The position numbers and the translations under genes were made by a program. 7,273 bases of DNA from positions 1-7,273 of the forward strand of contig JAFAFN010000390.1 in assembly GCA_023423475.1 (NCBI GenBank). The letters run 5' to 3'. Shown piece by piece: positions 6,679 through 7,273 of this stretch (positions are counted from its first letter, which is position 1; every line of letters begins with the position of its first letter). The notes beneath the pieces were generated by a model, which saw only the letters and a program-made list of their open reading frames with translations, made no database searches and was not told where the DNA came from. This DNA comes from Actinomycetes bacterium (GTDB lineage Bacteria > Actinomycetota > Acidimicrobiia > Acidimicrobiales > Microtrichaceae).

Positions 6679-7273
6679 TCAGCGGTCGATGTGCTCGGCG
6701 ACGGCCCGCAGCTCGTCGCGCACGTCCGGGTGGGCGATGTCCACCAGCAGGTGCGCCCGCTCCCGCACGGTCCGACCCTTGAGCTCCGCTGCGCCGTACT
6801 CGGTGATCACGACATCGACCTGGTGGCGAGGTGTCGTAACGACCATCGGGTGCAGCGACGTGGTGATGCGGGACCGCAGCTCGCCGTCGACGATGCTCGA
6901 GGAGCGCAGGCACAACAGGGATCGGTCGTCGCTCTGGAGTCCGGCGCCGGCGAGGAAGTCCTCGTGGCCTCCGGTCCCCGAGTACTGCTTGCTGTCGATC
7001 GTGTCGGCTGCGACCTGCCCGAAGAGGTCGACCGCGGTCGCCCCGTTGATCGAGACGAAGTCGTGGTTCTCGGCGATGACGTCGCCGCTGTTGACGACGT
7101 CGACGGGCAGGAAGCGCACCGCCTGGTTGTCGTCGAGCCATTCGTAGAGCTCCGGTGTGCCGGCCGCGAAGGTGGTGACCGAGAAGCCCTCGAAGATCCC
7201 CTTGTGGGCGTTCGTGACCTTGCCGGCTCGGTGCAGGCGCATGAGTCCGTTGGTGAACATCTCGGAGTGGATG
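6679..7273 (-). CDS. Acetyl-CoA hydrolase/transferase family protein, 4-hydroxybutyrate CoA-transferase-like (C-terminal part; runs off right edge)
   Basis: The minus-strand frame is open from 7273 to the TGA at 6681-6679. The first ATG inside (7260) is not the start, because the codons before it read I-H-S-E and give the conserved IHSEMFTNG of this family, so the N-terminal half lies beyond the window. About 197 residues are visible. Other family features seen: a FAAGTPELYEWLDDN-type segment, SINGATAVDLFGQV, YSGTGGHEDFLAGAG (the glycine-rich CoA-site region, usually GGQxDF, here GGHEDF), and VVITEYGAAELKGRT near the end. The Glu of HSEM may be the covalent-intermediate glutamate of 4-hydroxybutyrate CoA-transferases; this placement is from memory. 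Enzymes of this family move CoA between acetyl-CoA and another short acid, or hydrolyse acyl-CoA. The acyl substrate cannot be told here. The gene converges on the glycosidase with 25 bp between their stops. Confidence 0.92.
   Translation of the reverse strand, partial: IHSEMFTNGLMRLHRAGKVTNAHKGIFEGFSVTTFAAGTPELYEWLDDNQAVRFLPVDVVNSGDVIAENHDFVSINGATAVDLFGQVAADTIDSKQYSGTGGHEDFLAGAGLQSDDRSLLCLRSSSIVDGELRSRITTSLHPMVVTTPRHQVDVVITEYGAAELKGRTVRERAHLLVDIAHPDVRDELRAVAEHIDR

Overview
The window is a GC-rich (roughly 70% by eye), tightly packed piece of an actinobacterial chromosome. Codon third positions are strongly G/C, GTG is used as a start, gene overlaps are short, and the gene families (MptpB-like phosphatase, PrxQ peroxiredoxin, long GH2 beta-galactosidase, acetyl-CoA hydrolase/transferase) are typical of Actinomycetota. 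I would guess an Acidimicrobiia-type lineage, but the sequence alone does not prove that.

Layout. Bases 1-339 (minus strand) hold the N-terminal 113 residues of an alpha/beta hydrolase of the epoxide-hydrolase type, cut by the left edge. A 108-bp divergent intergenic region follows (340-447). Four plus-strand genes then sit close together. The first is a 586-aa protein with a 13-unit Lys/Ala/Pro tail, an 11-residue repeat block and an unrecognised folded domain (448-2208). The second is an MptpB-like tyrosine/lipid phosphatase overlapping it by 4 bp (2205-2987). The third is a PrxQ/Bcp peroxiredoxin with a strong Shine-Dalgarno (3035-3490). The fourth is a 1050-aa LacZ-type GH2 glycosidase starting 10 bp later (3501-6653). 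After a 25-bp convergent gap, the minus strand carries the C-terminal part of an acetyl-CoA hydrolase / 4-hydroxybutyrate CoA-transferase family protein, cut by the right edge (6679-7273).

How the genes may work together. The four plus-strand genes have spacings of -4, 47 and 10 bp and could be one transcript, but their functions do not form an obvious pathway. The one pair with strong physical evidence of coupling is the repeat-tailed protein and the phosphatase, which share a GTGA stop/start. The tailed protein is the least explained item in the window. It combines a histone-H1-like polycation tail, an 11-residue periodic Ala/Arg block and a two-part beta-rich domain that could be lipid-binding. 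The phosphatase next to it belongs to a group known to act on phosphotyrosine and phosphoinositides. I found no RNA genes, mobile elements, CRISPR arrays or convincing terminators.
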